A stretch of DNA of 21,038 bases from Rhodocyclaceae bacterium UBA1310 (GTDB lineage Bacteria > Pseudomonadota > Gammaproteobacteria > Burkholderiales > Rhodocyclaceae), in the NCBI GenBank assembly GCA_002307175.1, contig DBTS01000046.1, forward strand, positions 1-21,038, read 5' to 3'. Numbering within the stretch: position 1 is the stretch's first letter; each line of letters starts with the position of its first letter. Of the stretch, positions 6,647 through 14,140 are shown one piece after another. The notes under the pieces were generated by a model. That model worked only from the letters and a program-made list of their open reading frames with translations, did no database searches and was not told the DNA's origin. The position numbers were made by a program, and so were the translations under genes.

Positions 6647-8230
6647 TCAGGCGCTTTTCTTCGTCTCGTGATACTCGCCTTCGGAGTTGACCAGCCACAG
6701 CGCCTGGCGTGAGCCCCCGGTGCCGGTGATGCAGGAGACGGCTTCCATGGCGGTGAGCATGGAGTGATCCTGGTTGTTGTAGCGGTGCTGCCCGTTGCGG
6801 CCAACGCAGTACAGATTGCCCAGCTTGTCGAGCCAGTTGCGCACAGTGTCGAATTCGGCGTACGTGCCGAAATAGGCCGGGTAGGCTTTCTGGATCTTGA
6901 AGCGGCAGGTATCAATGACTTCTGCCTCGTCAATCACGCCGATGCTCGCCAGTTCGTGCACGGCAAACTTGCAGAAATCCTCGTCGCTCTGGTTCCACAG
7001 TGCATCGCCTTCCGCGCACATGTATTCCAGGCCGATCCACACGGTGTTCTCCGGGTCGCGCAGCATGTAGGGGGACCAGTTGTTGAAGATCTGCAGGCGG
7101 CACAGGCGTACGTCGCGTTCCTGGATGTAGATCCAGGTATCCGGCACGATGTTGCCCAGCGTCGGGATGTTCGTCTCGTTCTTGATCGCCATCTTGTTGA
7201 CGAGTACGCCCACGGTCATGAAATCGCGGTAAGGCAGGCCTTCGGCAACACGCTTCACATCCGCCGGCACCTCCGGCGCATCCATGGATTCGATAAGATC
7301 CTTGATCGGCATCGTGGAGATGCATACATCGCAGTCAATGCGGCGCTGTTCGCCATTGCATTCAGTGGTGACGGCGACGACCCGATCATTTTCTACATGC
7401 ACCTTGACGACCTTGTGCTGCATGAGGATTTCGCCGCCCTTGGCGCGCACATCATCCGCCACACATTCCCACAGATGGCCGGGGCCGAATTTGGGATAGA
7501 AAAACTGCTCGATCAGCGAGGTTTCAGTGCTTTTCTGGCGTAGATCCTGCGGTTTTTTGCCCGGCAGCAGCTTGGCGAGTGCCGCAAGCACAGCTTTCGA
7601 GAGCGACAACCCCTTGATGCGCTGGGCGCCCCAGTCCGCCGAGATCTTGCTTGGATGCGCGCCCCAGACCTTCTCCGTGTAGTCCTCGAAGAACATCCGG
7701 TAGAGCGGCACACCGAAGCGGTTGATCATGAAGTCTTCGAGCGTCTTTTCCTCGGGGCGCTTGATGGCCTGTGCCTTCATGTAACCCAGGCCGGCCACGA
7801 AGGTGCGCCACAGGCCGAGGTTGAGCACTGTCTGCGGCTTCATCGAGATGGGGTAGTCGAAGAACTTGCGCAGATAGTAGATCCGCGAGATGCGTTCGCG
7901 GATCAGCATCATCCGGTCAGACTTCTCCGGGTCCGGGCCATCCTTGGCCCACGGCTTGGTTTTGCCGAGGATCTTGTCGTCTTTTGCCGGCGCGCCCTGC
8001 AGCGGCATGCGCGCGGCCCACCAGTCCATCACCGTGTCGCTCTTCGAGAAGAAGCGGTGGCCGCCGATATCGATGCGGTTGCCGTTGTGGTTGATGGTGC
8101 AGGAGATTCCGCCAATGCGGTCGGTGGCTTCCAGCACGATGGGGTGGAAATCGCTGTTGCGTTCGAGCAGTTCGAAGGCAGCAGTGAGCCCGGCAGGGCC
8201 TGCCCCGATGATGAGTACGTTCTTTGTCAT
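6647..8230 (-). CDS. FAD/NAD(P)-dependent oxidoreductase, UDP-galactopyranose-mutase/amine-oxidase-like
   Basis: This 527-residue flavoprotein has the N-terminal dinucleotide-binding fold (IIGAGPAGLTAAFELL, residues 7-22, with G9-x-G11-x-x-G14). The second motif, around 52-61 (RIDIGGHRFF), is characteristic of the UDP-galactopyranose mutase, protoporphyrinogen oxidase and amine oxidase superfamily. The C-terminal FAD-contact region (about 471-498) contains CVGRNGQHRYNNQDHSMLTA. It is longer than the usual 370-400 residue mutase, so the reaction may differ. It begins 8 bases past the preceding GtrA stop, and its own stop is 15 bases before the glycosyltransferase start, so it is clearly in the same operon. 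A reasonable guess is that it changes the ring form or oxidation state of the sugar handled by the GtrA/GtrB proteins. The substrate cannot be read from the sequence. Confidence 0.75.
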   Translation of the reverse strand: MTKNVLIIGAGPAGLTAAFELLERNSDFHPIVLEATDRIGGISCTINHNGNRIDIGGHRFFSKSDTVMDWWAARMPLQGAPAKDDKILGKTKPWAKDGPDPEKSDRMMLIRERISRIYYLRKFFDYPISMKPQTVLNLGLWRTFVAGLGYMKAQAIKRPEEKTLEDFMINRFGVPLYRMFFEDYTEKVWGAHPSKISADWGAQRIKGLSLSKAVLAALAKLLPGKKPQDLRQKSTETSLIEQFFYPKFGPGHLWECVADDVRAKGGEILMQHKVVKVHVENDRVVAVTTECNGEQRRIDCDVCISTMPIKDLIESMDAPEVPADVKRVAEGLPYRDFMTVGVLVNKMAIKNETNIPTLGNIVPDTWIYIQERDVRLCRLQIFNNWSPYMLRDPENTVWIGLEYMCAEGDALWNQSDEDFCKFAVHELASIGVIDEAEVIDTCRFKIQKAYPAYFGTYAEFDTVRNWLDKLGNLYCVGRNGQHRYNNQDHSMLTAMEAVSCITGTGGSRQALWLVNSEGEYHETKKSA

Positions 8231-8237
8231 TATGTTC

Positions 8238-8672
8238 TCAGCGGCTAAAGACGAGGAATTTGCGCAGAATGAAGTTCCAGAACAGCACTACGCCGGCAAC
8301 GGCTATCTTGACTGGGGATGCCCCAAAGCCGGCGAGTCCGACCCCGATCCACATGCCCAGCTCTGTGATACCCAGACCTGCCAAGCCGATGGCGGTAAAG
8401 AGGAAGAAGTCCTTGGCGGTCTGTTTGTGCGCGCCGCGCCAGACCCACAGGATGCAGAGCATGTAATTGGTGATCAGCCCGGCACAGAAGCCCAGCGCCG
8501 TTGCCACCGGGTAGCTCAGGTGCCCCCAGCTGATACCGCGGGTGAGAAGGAACCAGTCGACCAGAAAGGCCAGCCCGCCAACCACCACATACTGGATGAA
8601 TTCCTGTGCCAGCTTGAGCCAGCGCTTGCCTGGTGCTGCCATTGCAATACTTACCCCCGGTAAGTTTTCCAC
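8238..8672 (-). CDS. GtrA-family small membrane protein (first copy by coordinate)
   Basis: This short polytopic protein (144 residues from the GTG, 134 from the ATG at 8642) has four hydrophobic helices in the GtrA/DPMS_3 pattern: EFIQYVVVGGLAFLVDWFLL, then ALGFCAGLITNYMLCILWVW, an acidic/polar break, and a C-terminal NFILRKFLVF. GtrA proteins help move polyprenyl-phosphate-linked sugars across the inner membrane. The start is uncertain. GTG at 8672 has GGAG seven bases upstream, but the same GGAG also serves an out-of-frame ATG at 8674, and the in-frame ATG at 8642 lies just after a small hairpin. It sits 61 bases after the GtrB-like gene and 7 before the flavoprotein. It is only distantly similar to the other GtrA at 9696-10091, so the two may form a heteromer or serve different sugars. 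Confidence 0.85.
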   Translation of the reverse strand: MENLPGVSIAMAAPGKRWLKLAQEFIQYVVVGGLAFLVDWFLLTRGISWGHLSYPVATALGFCAGLITNYMLCILWVWRGAHKQTAKDFFLFTAIGLAGLGITELGMWIGVGLAGFGASPVKIAVAGVVLFWNFILRKFLVFSR

Positions 8673-8674
8673 AT
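8650..8674 (-). promoter_or_regulatory. Possible 7-codon leader ORF and hairpin at the gtrA start
   Basis: On the - strand an ATG at 8674 opens a seven-codon frame (MWKTYRG) ending in TAA at 8653-8651, nine bases before the in-frame ATG of gtrA at 8642. It uses the same GGAG as the overlapping GTG start at 8672. The stop region contains a perfect hairpin, CTTACC-CCC-GGTAAG on the + strand (8650-8664). This could couple or delay gtrA translation. The arrangement is visible; the function is inferred. Confidence 0.3.
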
Positions 8675-8733
8675 TCTGTCTCCGAATGACATTGATACCG
8701 CGATGTTGTTGTGACTATTTTTGTATCCGTGAA

Positions 8734-9699
8734 TCAGGACTTCTGCTGCCGGAAAGCATTCCCTTCCAGGCGATCTACGTGAAAGCGCGGCCTGTCCTTG
8801 GTTTCGGTGTAAATCTTGGCAACGTATTCGCCAATCACGCCGAGGCTGAGCAACTGCACCCCCCCCAGGAAATACATCGGGATGACAGTTGAGGCCCAAC
8901 CCGGCAAGGCTTCGCTTGTGAATAATCGCATGAACATTGCCCAGGTAGCCAGTCCGATGCTGACAGCCGAGATGATGAACCCGATCGTCGTGATCAGGCG
9001 TAGCGGCGAGGTTGAAAACGAGGTGATTCCCTGCCAGGCGAGTGAGAGCATCTTTCCCAGCGGATACTTTGATTCCCCGGCGAAGCGCTCGGCACGGTCG
9101 TACTCGACGATGGAGTTGCGGAAGCCAAGCAGGGGCACCATGCCGCGCAGGAACAGATTGACCTCGCGATATTCCCCCAGGGCTTCAATCGCACGGCGGC
9201 TCATCAGCCGGTAGTCAGCATGATTGAAGACGATCTGCACTTTCATTAGCGCCAGCAGCTTGTAATACCCCTCAGCGGTGAAGCGCTTGAAGAAGGTGTC
9301 GGTGGTGCGCTTGCGGCGCACGCCGTAAACGATATCGTCACCATCAATGAGTGCCCGCACCATTTTCGGGATCACATCGAGGTCATCCTGCAGATCAGCG
9401 TCTACGCTGATCAGGGCATCCCCCGGTGCTGTCAGCAGGCCACACAGCAAGGCGTTCTGGTGGCCACGGTTGCGGCTCAGCCGGATGCCACAGACTTCGG
9501 AATGAGCTGCCGAGAGTTCCTGAATCAGTGCCCAGGTTTTATCCCGGCTGCCATCATCGACATAAAAAATCGAACTTTGCGGGCTGACCAGATTGTCTGC
9601 CCGCATCTTTGCAAGTAGTTCCAGCAGGCGTGAGGTGGTTTCACGCAGGACTTCTTCCTCGTTGTAACAAGGGATCACCAGACCGATAGTGGGTGTCAT
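8734..9699 (-). CDS. GtrB-like polyprenyl-phosphate glycosyltransferase (GT2)
   Basis: This 321-residue family 2 glycosyltransferase has the dolichyl-phosphate mannose synthase/GtrB layout. A GT-A domain carries VIPCYNEE (8-15), YVDDGSRD (46-53) and the metal-binding VDADLQDD (99-106). NHADYRLMSR and a late amphipathic region follow, then two membrane helices near residues 233-255 and 270-295. Such enzymes transfer a sugar from a nucleotide donor to undecaprenyl phosphate on the cytoplasmic side of the inner membrane. Its ATG overlaps the stop of the upstream GtrA gene by four bases (ATGA), a mark of translational coupling, and there is no strong ribosome binding site of its own. With GtrA genes on both sides it matches the gtrA-gtrB core of O-antigen modification systems. 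The sugar transferred is unknown. Confidence 0.88.
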   Translation of the reverse strand: MTPTIGLVIPCYNEEEVLRETTSRLLELLAKMRADNLVSPQSSIFYVDDGSRDKTWALIQELSAAHSEVCGIRLSRNRGHQNALLCGLLTAPGDALISVDADLQDDLDVIPKMVRALIDGDDIVYGVRRKRTTDTFFKRFTAEGYYKLLALMKVQIVFNHADYRLMSRRAIEALGEYREVNLFLRGMVPLLGFRNSIVEYDRAERFAGESKYPLGKMLSLAWQGITSFSTSPLRLITTIGFIISAVSIGLATWAMFMRLFTSEALPGWASTVIPMYFLGGVQLLSLGVIGEYVAKIYTETKDRPRFHVDRLEGNAFRQQKS

Positions 9700-10091
9700 G
9701 AAGGGCGTCTCGAACGAAAAGACCAGATGGCGTTGATGAGATAGTTCCAGACCAGCACACAGCCCGTCGCCACGATCTGGGCCGGGGCAACCGGGAGCGC
9801 CACGAGGCGCGTCAGACTGAGCAGGACGAACTGGTTGATAGCCAGGCCGGCCAGCGCAGTGGCCAGAAAACGGGGCAGGCTGCGCAGATGATTGTGTTTG
9901 CCCTGAAAGGTGAAACGGGCGTTGGCGCCGTAATTGTAAAAAGTGCTCAGCACGTAGCCGCTTGCCGACGCATATCCTTCAGACCAATGGCCAAAGTGCA
10001 TCAGCATGAACATGATGAAGTACTGCAGCAGGGTCGCCGACCCTCCGACCAGAAGAAAGCTGCCAAAACTGCGGGTGTTGATGTGCTCCAT
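9696..10091 (-). CDS. GtrA-family small membrane protein (first gene of the operon)
   Basis: From the ATG at 10091 this is a 131-residue protein with four membrane helices. Its layout is GtrA-like: SFGSFLLVGGSATLLQYFIM at the front, a central VLSTFYNYGANARFTF motif (the aromatic-rich loop common to GtrA proteins), and a final NYLINAIWSFRSRR. The frame is open back to 10205, but the extra 38 residues are Arg/Pro/Ser-rich and unlike the family, so I reject them. No clear Shine-Dalgarno precedes either start. The role is assistance in flipping a polyprenyl-phosphate-linked sugar made by the GtrB-like enzyme, whose gene overlaps this one by four bases. It is probably the first gene of the five-gene - strand operon. 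Confidence 0.85.
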   Translation of the reverse strand: MEHINTRSFGSFLLVGGSATLLQYFIMFMLMHFGHWSEGYASASGYVLSTFYNYGANARFTFQGKHNHLRSLPRFLATALAGLAINQFVLLSLTRLVALPVAPAQIVATGCVLVWNYLINAIWSFRSRRPS

Positions 10092-10228
10092 AATGGCGGC
10101 GGCGTATTTCGGGTCAGGGGCTGAGGTTGAAAATAAAAATCCGGGCCTTGCTGAACGTGCCTGCGGCAGGCGCGGGCTGCATCCTCGCAAGGTACCTGTC
10201 ATCACATTCAGTGTGCTTATTCAGGGTG

Positions 10229-10257
10229 TTTATCCGGCATGATCATCGAAGCACCAA
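10229..10257 (-). promoter_or_regulatory. Weak candidate promoter of the gtr-like operon
   Basis: On the - strand, TTGGTG (10257-10252) and GATAAA (10234-10229) are separated by 17 bases, about 138 bases upstream of the GtrA start. It is the best-spaced pair I found in front of the operon, but the match to consensus is only moderate. Confidence 0.3.
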
Positions 10258-10496
10258 TCATAACGATGCTTTCTCGTGTATTCACCAGAAATTGGTAGCG
10301 AAGGCAGAAGTTTTACCCTGATCGGTTGTTTCTGGGGTGAATCTCCCCGTTCGATCTGGGTAAAGCGTGTTACCGGGATGACAGGAACACACCCGGGAAG
10401 AGCGCACGCCAGCGCAGAAGCTGTTCATGATCCTGCCGCACGGAATGGTCATGGGTGTCTCCGGCGAATGTTCTGATTATTGTGTGCCGCTGTTGT

Positions 10497-10614
10497 AACA
10501 AAAATTACCGCAGAAATGGCGGTACTACCATCAAACTTCCGGCAAAGCTTTTCAAGATCTTGCTGCGTGCCTGAGGTCAGGATTCAAGCGCTGCGGCTTG
10601 TGTCCGTTCTGTCC
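10497..10614 (-). ncRNA. Candidate small RNA (promoter plus intrinsic terminator)
   Basis: On the - strand, TTGTGC (10649-10644) and TATGAA (10626-10621) are 17 bases apart and would start RNA near 10614. About 90 bases later lies a 6-bp perfect stem TACCGC/GCGGTA with a 7-base loop (10524-10506). It is followed on the - strand by A, TTTTT, G, TT, which is a credible intrinsic terminator. No gene on the - strand lies upstream for this terminator to serve, since the TRAP gene reads the other way. This points to a free-standing RNA of about 118 nt. The promoter boxes are weak, so confidence is low. Confidence 0.28.
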
Positions 10615-10784
10615 CGGCAATTCATATTTTTGCGTGCTTTTCAGCACAAGCATCGCCGCAGGCCCCCGATAAAGTGCCGCGCAGCCTGCGCAAACCCGTA
10701 CGAAGGGGCGGCCTGAGTCCGCTATGGCACTGCACGTGCCGTAAGTTACGGCGCCGTGCGTCGTTTCTGCTGCTTTGGCTGGTT

Positions 10785-10813
10785 TTGCCACGCACTTGCA
10801 GCGGGCCTTTAAA
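10785..10813 (+). promoter_or_regulatory. Candidate sigma-70 promoter of the TRAP binding-protein gene
   Basis: TTGCCA (10785-10790) and TTTAAA (10808-10813) are separated by exactly 17 bases and lie 82 bases before the ATG at 10896. It is the best promoter match in this intergenic region. Confidence 0.5.
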
Positions 10814-10895
10814 CGTGGATTGCCACTTTATTGGCGGGTTTGCTTTTTTTCCGGCTGTGCTGCCTGTCCTGCAGGCTTTTTTTCTAGGAATTTCG

Positions 10896-11879
10896 ATGTC
10901 CAATCCATTATCCCGAGTTTTTGTGGCAGCCTCTCTCATCATGGGGGGAGTGCCACCCGCAATGTGCGCACAGACCCTGATGGTGTCTGATCAAATGAGC
11001 GCCACTCACCCTGGTGTGCGCTCTGTTGAGTTCATGGGGCAGCTGGTTGCGCAGCGCACCAGTGGGGCATTGCAAGTTGCGGTCAAGCCAAACGGGGCAC
11101 TTGGCAACGAGAATGACTCTCTGAAGGCCGTAGGAAGCGGCAAGCTGGCCATGGTGCGAACCAGCCTGACGCTGCTCGGAGACCGTTCCGCGGCTGCCGC
11201 AATCCTCAGCCTGCCGTACCTTCTGCGCTCCCGCGACCATCTCTGGAAGGTGCTTAATGGAGATCTTGGCAAGCGGCTGGATGCCGAGCTGGCGCAGGCA
11301 GGGTTCATCCGCCTGATGTATCTCGATACGGGGACGCGCAATTTTTATTGCCGAAAACCGGTGAAAACTCTGGCGGATTTCTCCAAGCTGAAGATCCGTA
11401 TCCCAGCCTCCAATGTATTTACCGATGTGGTGCGTGATCTGGGGGCACAGCCGACTTCGATGCCCATCAATCAGGTTGACGCTGCATTGAAATCAGGCGC
11501 CATTGATTGCGCCGAGGGGACAGCGGTGAATTTCGTCGAGACCGGCCATTACAAAAGCGTCACCTACTTCATGCAGGACGGCCACTGGCTGACTCCCGAT
11601 GTGCTGCTGATCTCCAAGGTCATCTGGGATAAATTACCCCCTGCACAGCAGAATGCGCTGCGGAGTTCAGCCGCCGAGGCGACGAACTATATGATCAAAC
11701 TATCCCAGGAGCAGGAGAACAGCGCTATGGCTTCACTCAAAAAGTCTGGCGTGACGGTCATCCCGAACTCCCAGATGTCCATGACAGGCATTGAGTCCAG
11801 TGCCATGAAGTCTTACAGCAAGTACGTCAAGACAACGAAAGACCTGCAGACGATCGCCCAGATATCCCTGATCAAATAG
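10896..11879 (+). CDS. TRAP transporter solute-binding protein (DctP family), orphan
   Basis: This 327-residue periplasmic protein starts at the ATG preceded by AGGA seven bases upstream. The frame is open back to 10674, but those codons give no plausible protein. Residues 1-25 form a type I signal peptide ending near MCA|QT. The mature part is a DctP/TRAP substrate-binding protein: a GALGNENDSLKAVGSGKLAM segment (67-86), TRNFY (147-151), then LKIRIPAS (165-172) with Arg168 at the family's substrate-carboxylate-binding position, and IDCAEGT (203-209). These proteins capture organic acids for DctQ/DctM permeases. No DctQ or DctM gene is present on either side, so this copy must use a permease encoded elsewhere or act as a sensor. 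It converges on ygiQ with 8 bases between the stops. Confidence 0.87.
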   Translation: MSNPLSRVFVAASLIMGGVPPAMCAQTLMVSDQMSATHPGVRSVEFMGQLVAQRTSGALQVAVKPNGALGNENDSLKAVGSGKLAMVRTSLTLLGDRSAAAAILSLPYLLRSRDHLWKVLNGDLGKRLDAELAQAGFIRLMYLDTGTRNFYCRKPVKTLADFSKLKIRIPASNVFTDVVRDLGAQPTSMPINQVDAALKSGAIDCAEGTAVNFVETGHYKSVTYFMQDGHWLTPDVLLISKVIWDKLPPAQQNALRSSAAEATNYMIKLSQEQENSAMASLKKSGVTVIPNSQMSMTGIESSAMKSYSKYVKTTKDLQTIAQISLIK

Positions 11880-11887
11880 GGGCTGTT

Positions 11888-14011
11888 TCAGCGCGGCGGG
11901 CGGGGCTTGGATAGCCGTCTGTCACGTGTCTGAGCCGGCTGCCGGGCTTGTCCCTTAGCCGGTTGGTGCTGGGCGCCTGTATGCATGGGGGCATTCCCCC
12001 AGGGGACCAGATGCCTGGGGCTGCTGCCAATGAGGTCGCGGCGCCCGCTGCTGAGCAGAAAATCGCGGATGATCTCGAAATTTTCTGGATCGTGATAGCG
12101 CAGCAAAGCCTTGTGCAGGCGCCTTTGGCGCGCTGTACGCGGCGTTTCCACGGTTTCCGAATCCTGGCTGACACGGCGCAGGGGATTCTTGCGCGTGTGA
12201 TACATCGTCGTGGCCATGGCCAGCGGTGTGGGTGTGAATGTCTGCACCTGATCCGGGCGGAAATTGTTGGCCTTGAGCCAGAGTGCCAGCGCCAGCATGT
12301 CGGCATCTGTTGTGCCGGGGTGGGCAGCGATGAAGTAGGGCACCAGATGCTGTTTTTTGCCAGCTTCCGCCGAATACTTCTCAAACAGTGCGCGGAAACG
12401 CTCGAAACTGGCAATTCCGGGCTTCATCATCTTCGAAAGTGGCCCTTCCTCGGTATGTTCCGGGGCGATCTTGAGGAGGCCGCTGACGTGATGCGTCGCA
12501 AGCTCGCGGACATATTCCGGAGAGCGTACTGCCAGATCGTAGCGCACGCCCGAACCGATAGTGATCTTCTTGACGCCTGGCAGCGCACGGGCCTTGCGGT
12601 AGAGTTCGATCAGCGAAGAGTGGTCGGTGTTGAGGTTCTCGCAGACATCCGGGTACACGCAGGAAAGCTTGCGGCAGGCCGATTCGATTTTCGGGTCCTT
12701 GCAGGCCATGCGATACATATTCGCCGTCGGCCCACCCAGATCCGAGACATGTCCGCGGAATTCCGGAACATTGTCGCGGATGGCTTCGATTTCGCGCAGG
12801 ATCGAGCCGTGCGAGCGGCTCTGGATAATGCGGCCTTCATGTTCTGTGATCGAACAAAAGGTGCATCCGCCAAAGCAGCCGCGCATGATGTTGACCGAAA
12901 AACGGATCATCTCCCAGGCTGGGATGCGGGCGCCCTGGTACGACGGGTGCGGGCCTCGTGCATAGGGTAGATCAAAGACAAAATCCATCTCCTCGGTGGA
13001 GAGCGGAATCGGCGGGGGATTCAGCCACACATCCCGCGTGCCATGCGTCTGGCGGAGCGCACGGGCGTTGCCGGGATTCGATTCGAGATGGAAGACGCGG
13101 GAATTGTGTGCATAGAGCACCGCATCATTCACAATGTCTTCGTAGGACTGCAGACGGATCACCGTGCGTGCGCGCTGTGCACGGCGTTCCGCCACCCGGG
13201 CGGCGGCCGGTACGACCCGCAGCGGCGTGGCGCCGGAGGCTTCCGGGGTGCTTGCCGCGGGGCTGTCGTTCATTTCATAGGGATTGGTGTGCGGCTTGAT
13301 GTGCCCCGGCCGGTCCAGCTCCAGCGAATCAATCTCCGTCCAGTCCTCTCCTGGCAGCCAGTCCCGTTTGGTCATGAAGGCCGTTCCGCGCAGATCGCGG
13401 ATCGATTCAATCGGCTCGCCCGCATCCAGGCGCAGGGCCAGATCAATCAGGGCACGTTCGGCATTGCCGAAAATGAGCATGTCCGCTTTCGAATCCGGCA
13501 GCACCGAGCGGCGCACCTTCTCGCTCCAGTAATCGTACTGGGCGATGCGGCGCAGGCTCGCTTCGATGCTGCCGAGGATCACGTTGGCCTGCGGATAGGC
13601 TTCGCGAGCACGCTGCGCGTACACCGTCACGGCGCGGTCCGGGCGTTTTCCGGCGCTACCTCCGGCGGTGTAAGCATCATCCGAGCGGGGTTTGCGGTCC
13701 GCCGTGTAGTGATTGATCATCGAATCCATGTTGCCCGCCGTGACGCCGAAGAAAAGGCGCGGGCAGCCCAGCTCGCGGAAAGGTTCGGCCGAGCGCCAGT
13801 CGGGCTGGCTGATGATACCCACGCGCAGGCCATGGGCTTCGAGCAGGCGGCCGATGATGGCCATGCCGAAACTGGGGTGATCAATATAGGCATCCCCGGT
13901 CACGATGATCACATCACAGGCATCCCAGCCGAGTACGTTCATTTCCGCCCGGGTCATGGGCAGGAATGGAGCAGGTTTGTGCTTGGAAGACAGGGGGATG
14001 ACAGCGGACAT
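11888..14011 (-). CDS. ygiQ: YgiQ-family radical SAM protein
   Basis: This 707-residue protein matches E. coli YgiQ along its length: PAPFLPMTRAEMNVLGWD near the N-terminus, VTGDAYIDHPSFGMAI (37-52), FFGVTAGNMDSMINHYTADR (87-106), and the radical SAM cluster Cys379-x3-Cys383-x2-Cys386 within NIMRGCFGGCTFCSITEHEG. The C-terminal YgiQ-type domain carries KIAPEHTEEGPLSKMMKPG, YFIAAHPGT and RRLHKALLRYHDPEN. The family binds a [4Fe-4S] cluster and S-adenosylmethionine, but its reaction is, as far as I know, undefined. The last 40 or so residues are a basic, Pro/Gln-rich tail, as in other members. No strong ribosome binding site precedes the ATG, but the start agrees with the family. It appears monocistronic. 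Confidence 0.93.
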   Translation of the reverse strand: MSAVIPLSSKHKPAPFLPMTRAEMNVLGWDACDVIIVTGDAYIDHPSFGMAIIGRLLEAHGLRVGIISQPDWRSAEPFRELGCPRLFFGVTAGNMDSMINHYTADRKPRSDDAYTAGGSAGKRPDRAVTVYAQRAREAYPQANVILGSIEASLRRIAQYDYWSEKVRRSVLPDSKADMLIFGNAERALIDLALRLDAGEPIESIRDLRGTAFMTKRDWLPGEDWTEIDSLELDRPGHIKPHTNPYEMNDSPAASTPEASGATPLRVVPAAARVAERRAQRARTVIRLQSYEDIVNDAVLYAHNSRVFHLESNPGNARALRQTHGTRDVWLNPPPIPLSTEEMDFVFDLPYARGPHPSYQGARIPAWEMIRFSVNIMRGCFGGCTFCSITEHEGRIIQSRSHGSILREIEAIRDNVPEFRGHVSDLGGPTANMYRMACKDPKIESACRKLSCVYPDVCENLNTDHSSLIELYRKARALPGVKKITIGSGVRYDLAVRSPEYVRELATHHVSGLLKIAPEHTEEGPLSKMMKPGIASFERFRALFEKYSAEAGKKQHLVPYFIAAHPGTTDADMLALALWLKANNFRPDQVQTFTPTPLAMATTMYHTRKNPLRRVSQDSETVETPRTARQRRLHKALLRYHDPENFEIIRDFLLSSGRRDLIGSSPRHLVPWGNAPMHTGAQHQPAKGQARQPAQTRDRRLSKPRPPR

Positions 14012-14042
14012 GGGGCGTACGGTGGAGCGTGACAGGAGTGCA

Positions 14043-14073
14043 ATTCTAAGGGGAGAAACGTGACTTCTGGCAA
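14043..14073 (-). promoter_or_regulatory. Weak candidate promoter of ygiQ
   Basis: On the - strand, TTGCCA (14073-14068) and TAGAAT (14048-14043, five of six to consensus) are separated by 19 bases, about 31 bases from the ygiQ start. The spacing is longer than ideal. Confidence 0.35.
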
Positions 14074-14124
14074 AACCAATTGAATCTTTTTGTTTTTTCC
14101 GCTTTTCGATTTTTTTAGGCTCGG

Positions 14125-14140
14125 GCGAAAACGTTTATTT
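14125..14140. promoter_or_regulatory. Candidate LacI/PurR-type operator in the ygiQ-lacI gap
   Basis: The palindrome AAACGTTT (14129-14136) with the central CG step typical of LacI-family operators lies in GCGAAAACGTTTATTT. Compared with the PurR consensus, the core is perfect but only the left flank is partly conserved. It lies about 115 bases upstream of ygiQ and about 440 upstream of the LacI-family gene. Binding is inferred. Confidence 0.3.

Larger units (their letters stand above)
10092..10895. other. 804-base intergenic region between the gtr operon and the TRAP gene
   Basis: No protein gene is supported here. The open frames present are either upstream extensions of the two flanking genes or Arg/Pro-rich translations with no family resemblance. 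The region contains a weak - strand promoter for the gtr operon, a possible small RNA on the - strand (10497-10614), and a good + strand promoter for the TRAP gene (10785-10813). A GTGCT-TTTC-AGCAC hairpin lies at 10634-10647. The 83-base leader in front of the TRAP gene is pyrimidine-rich on the + strand. Confidence 0.6.

Noticed and set aside
4884..6698. Longer 604-codon version of the GT-C gene.
   Set aside because: The extra 22 codons overlap the flavoprotein gene, are highly charged, and lack a ribosome binding site, whereas the ATG at 6632 has AGGG at good distance and begins directly with a membrane anchor.
9696..10205. 169-codon version of the GtrA gene.
   Set aside because: The 38 extra N-terminal residues are Arg/Pro/Ser-rich and do not resemble GtrA proteins; the family pattern starts after the Met at 10091.
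10674..11879. 401-codon version of the TRAP gene.
   Set aside because: It would bury the signal peptide behind 74 Cys/Arg-rich residues and include the candidate promoter; the internal ATG has a clear AGGA and a proper signal sequence.
11948..14032. Long + strand frames of 340 and 329 codons opposite ygiQ.
   Set aside because: They are antisense shadows of a well-conserved radical SAM gene; their translations show no known motif and long antisense frames are common in GC-rich coding DNA.
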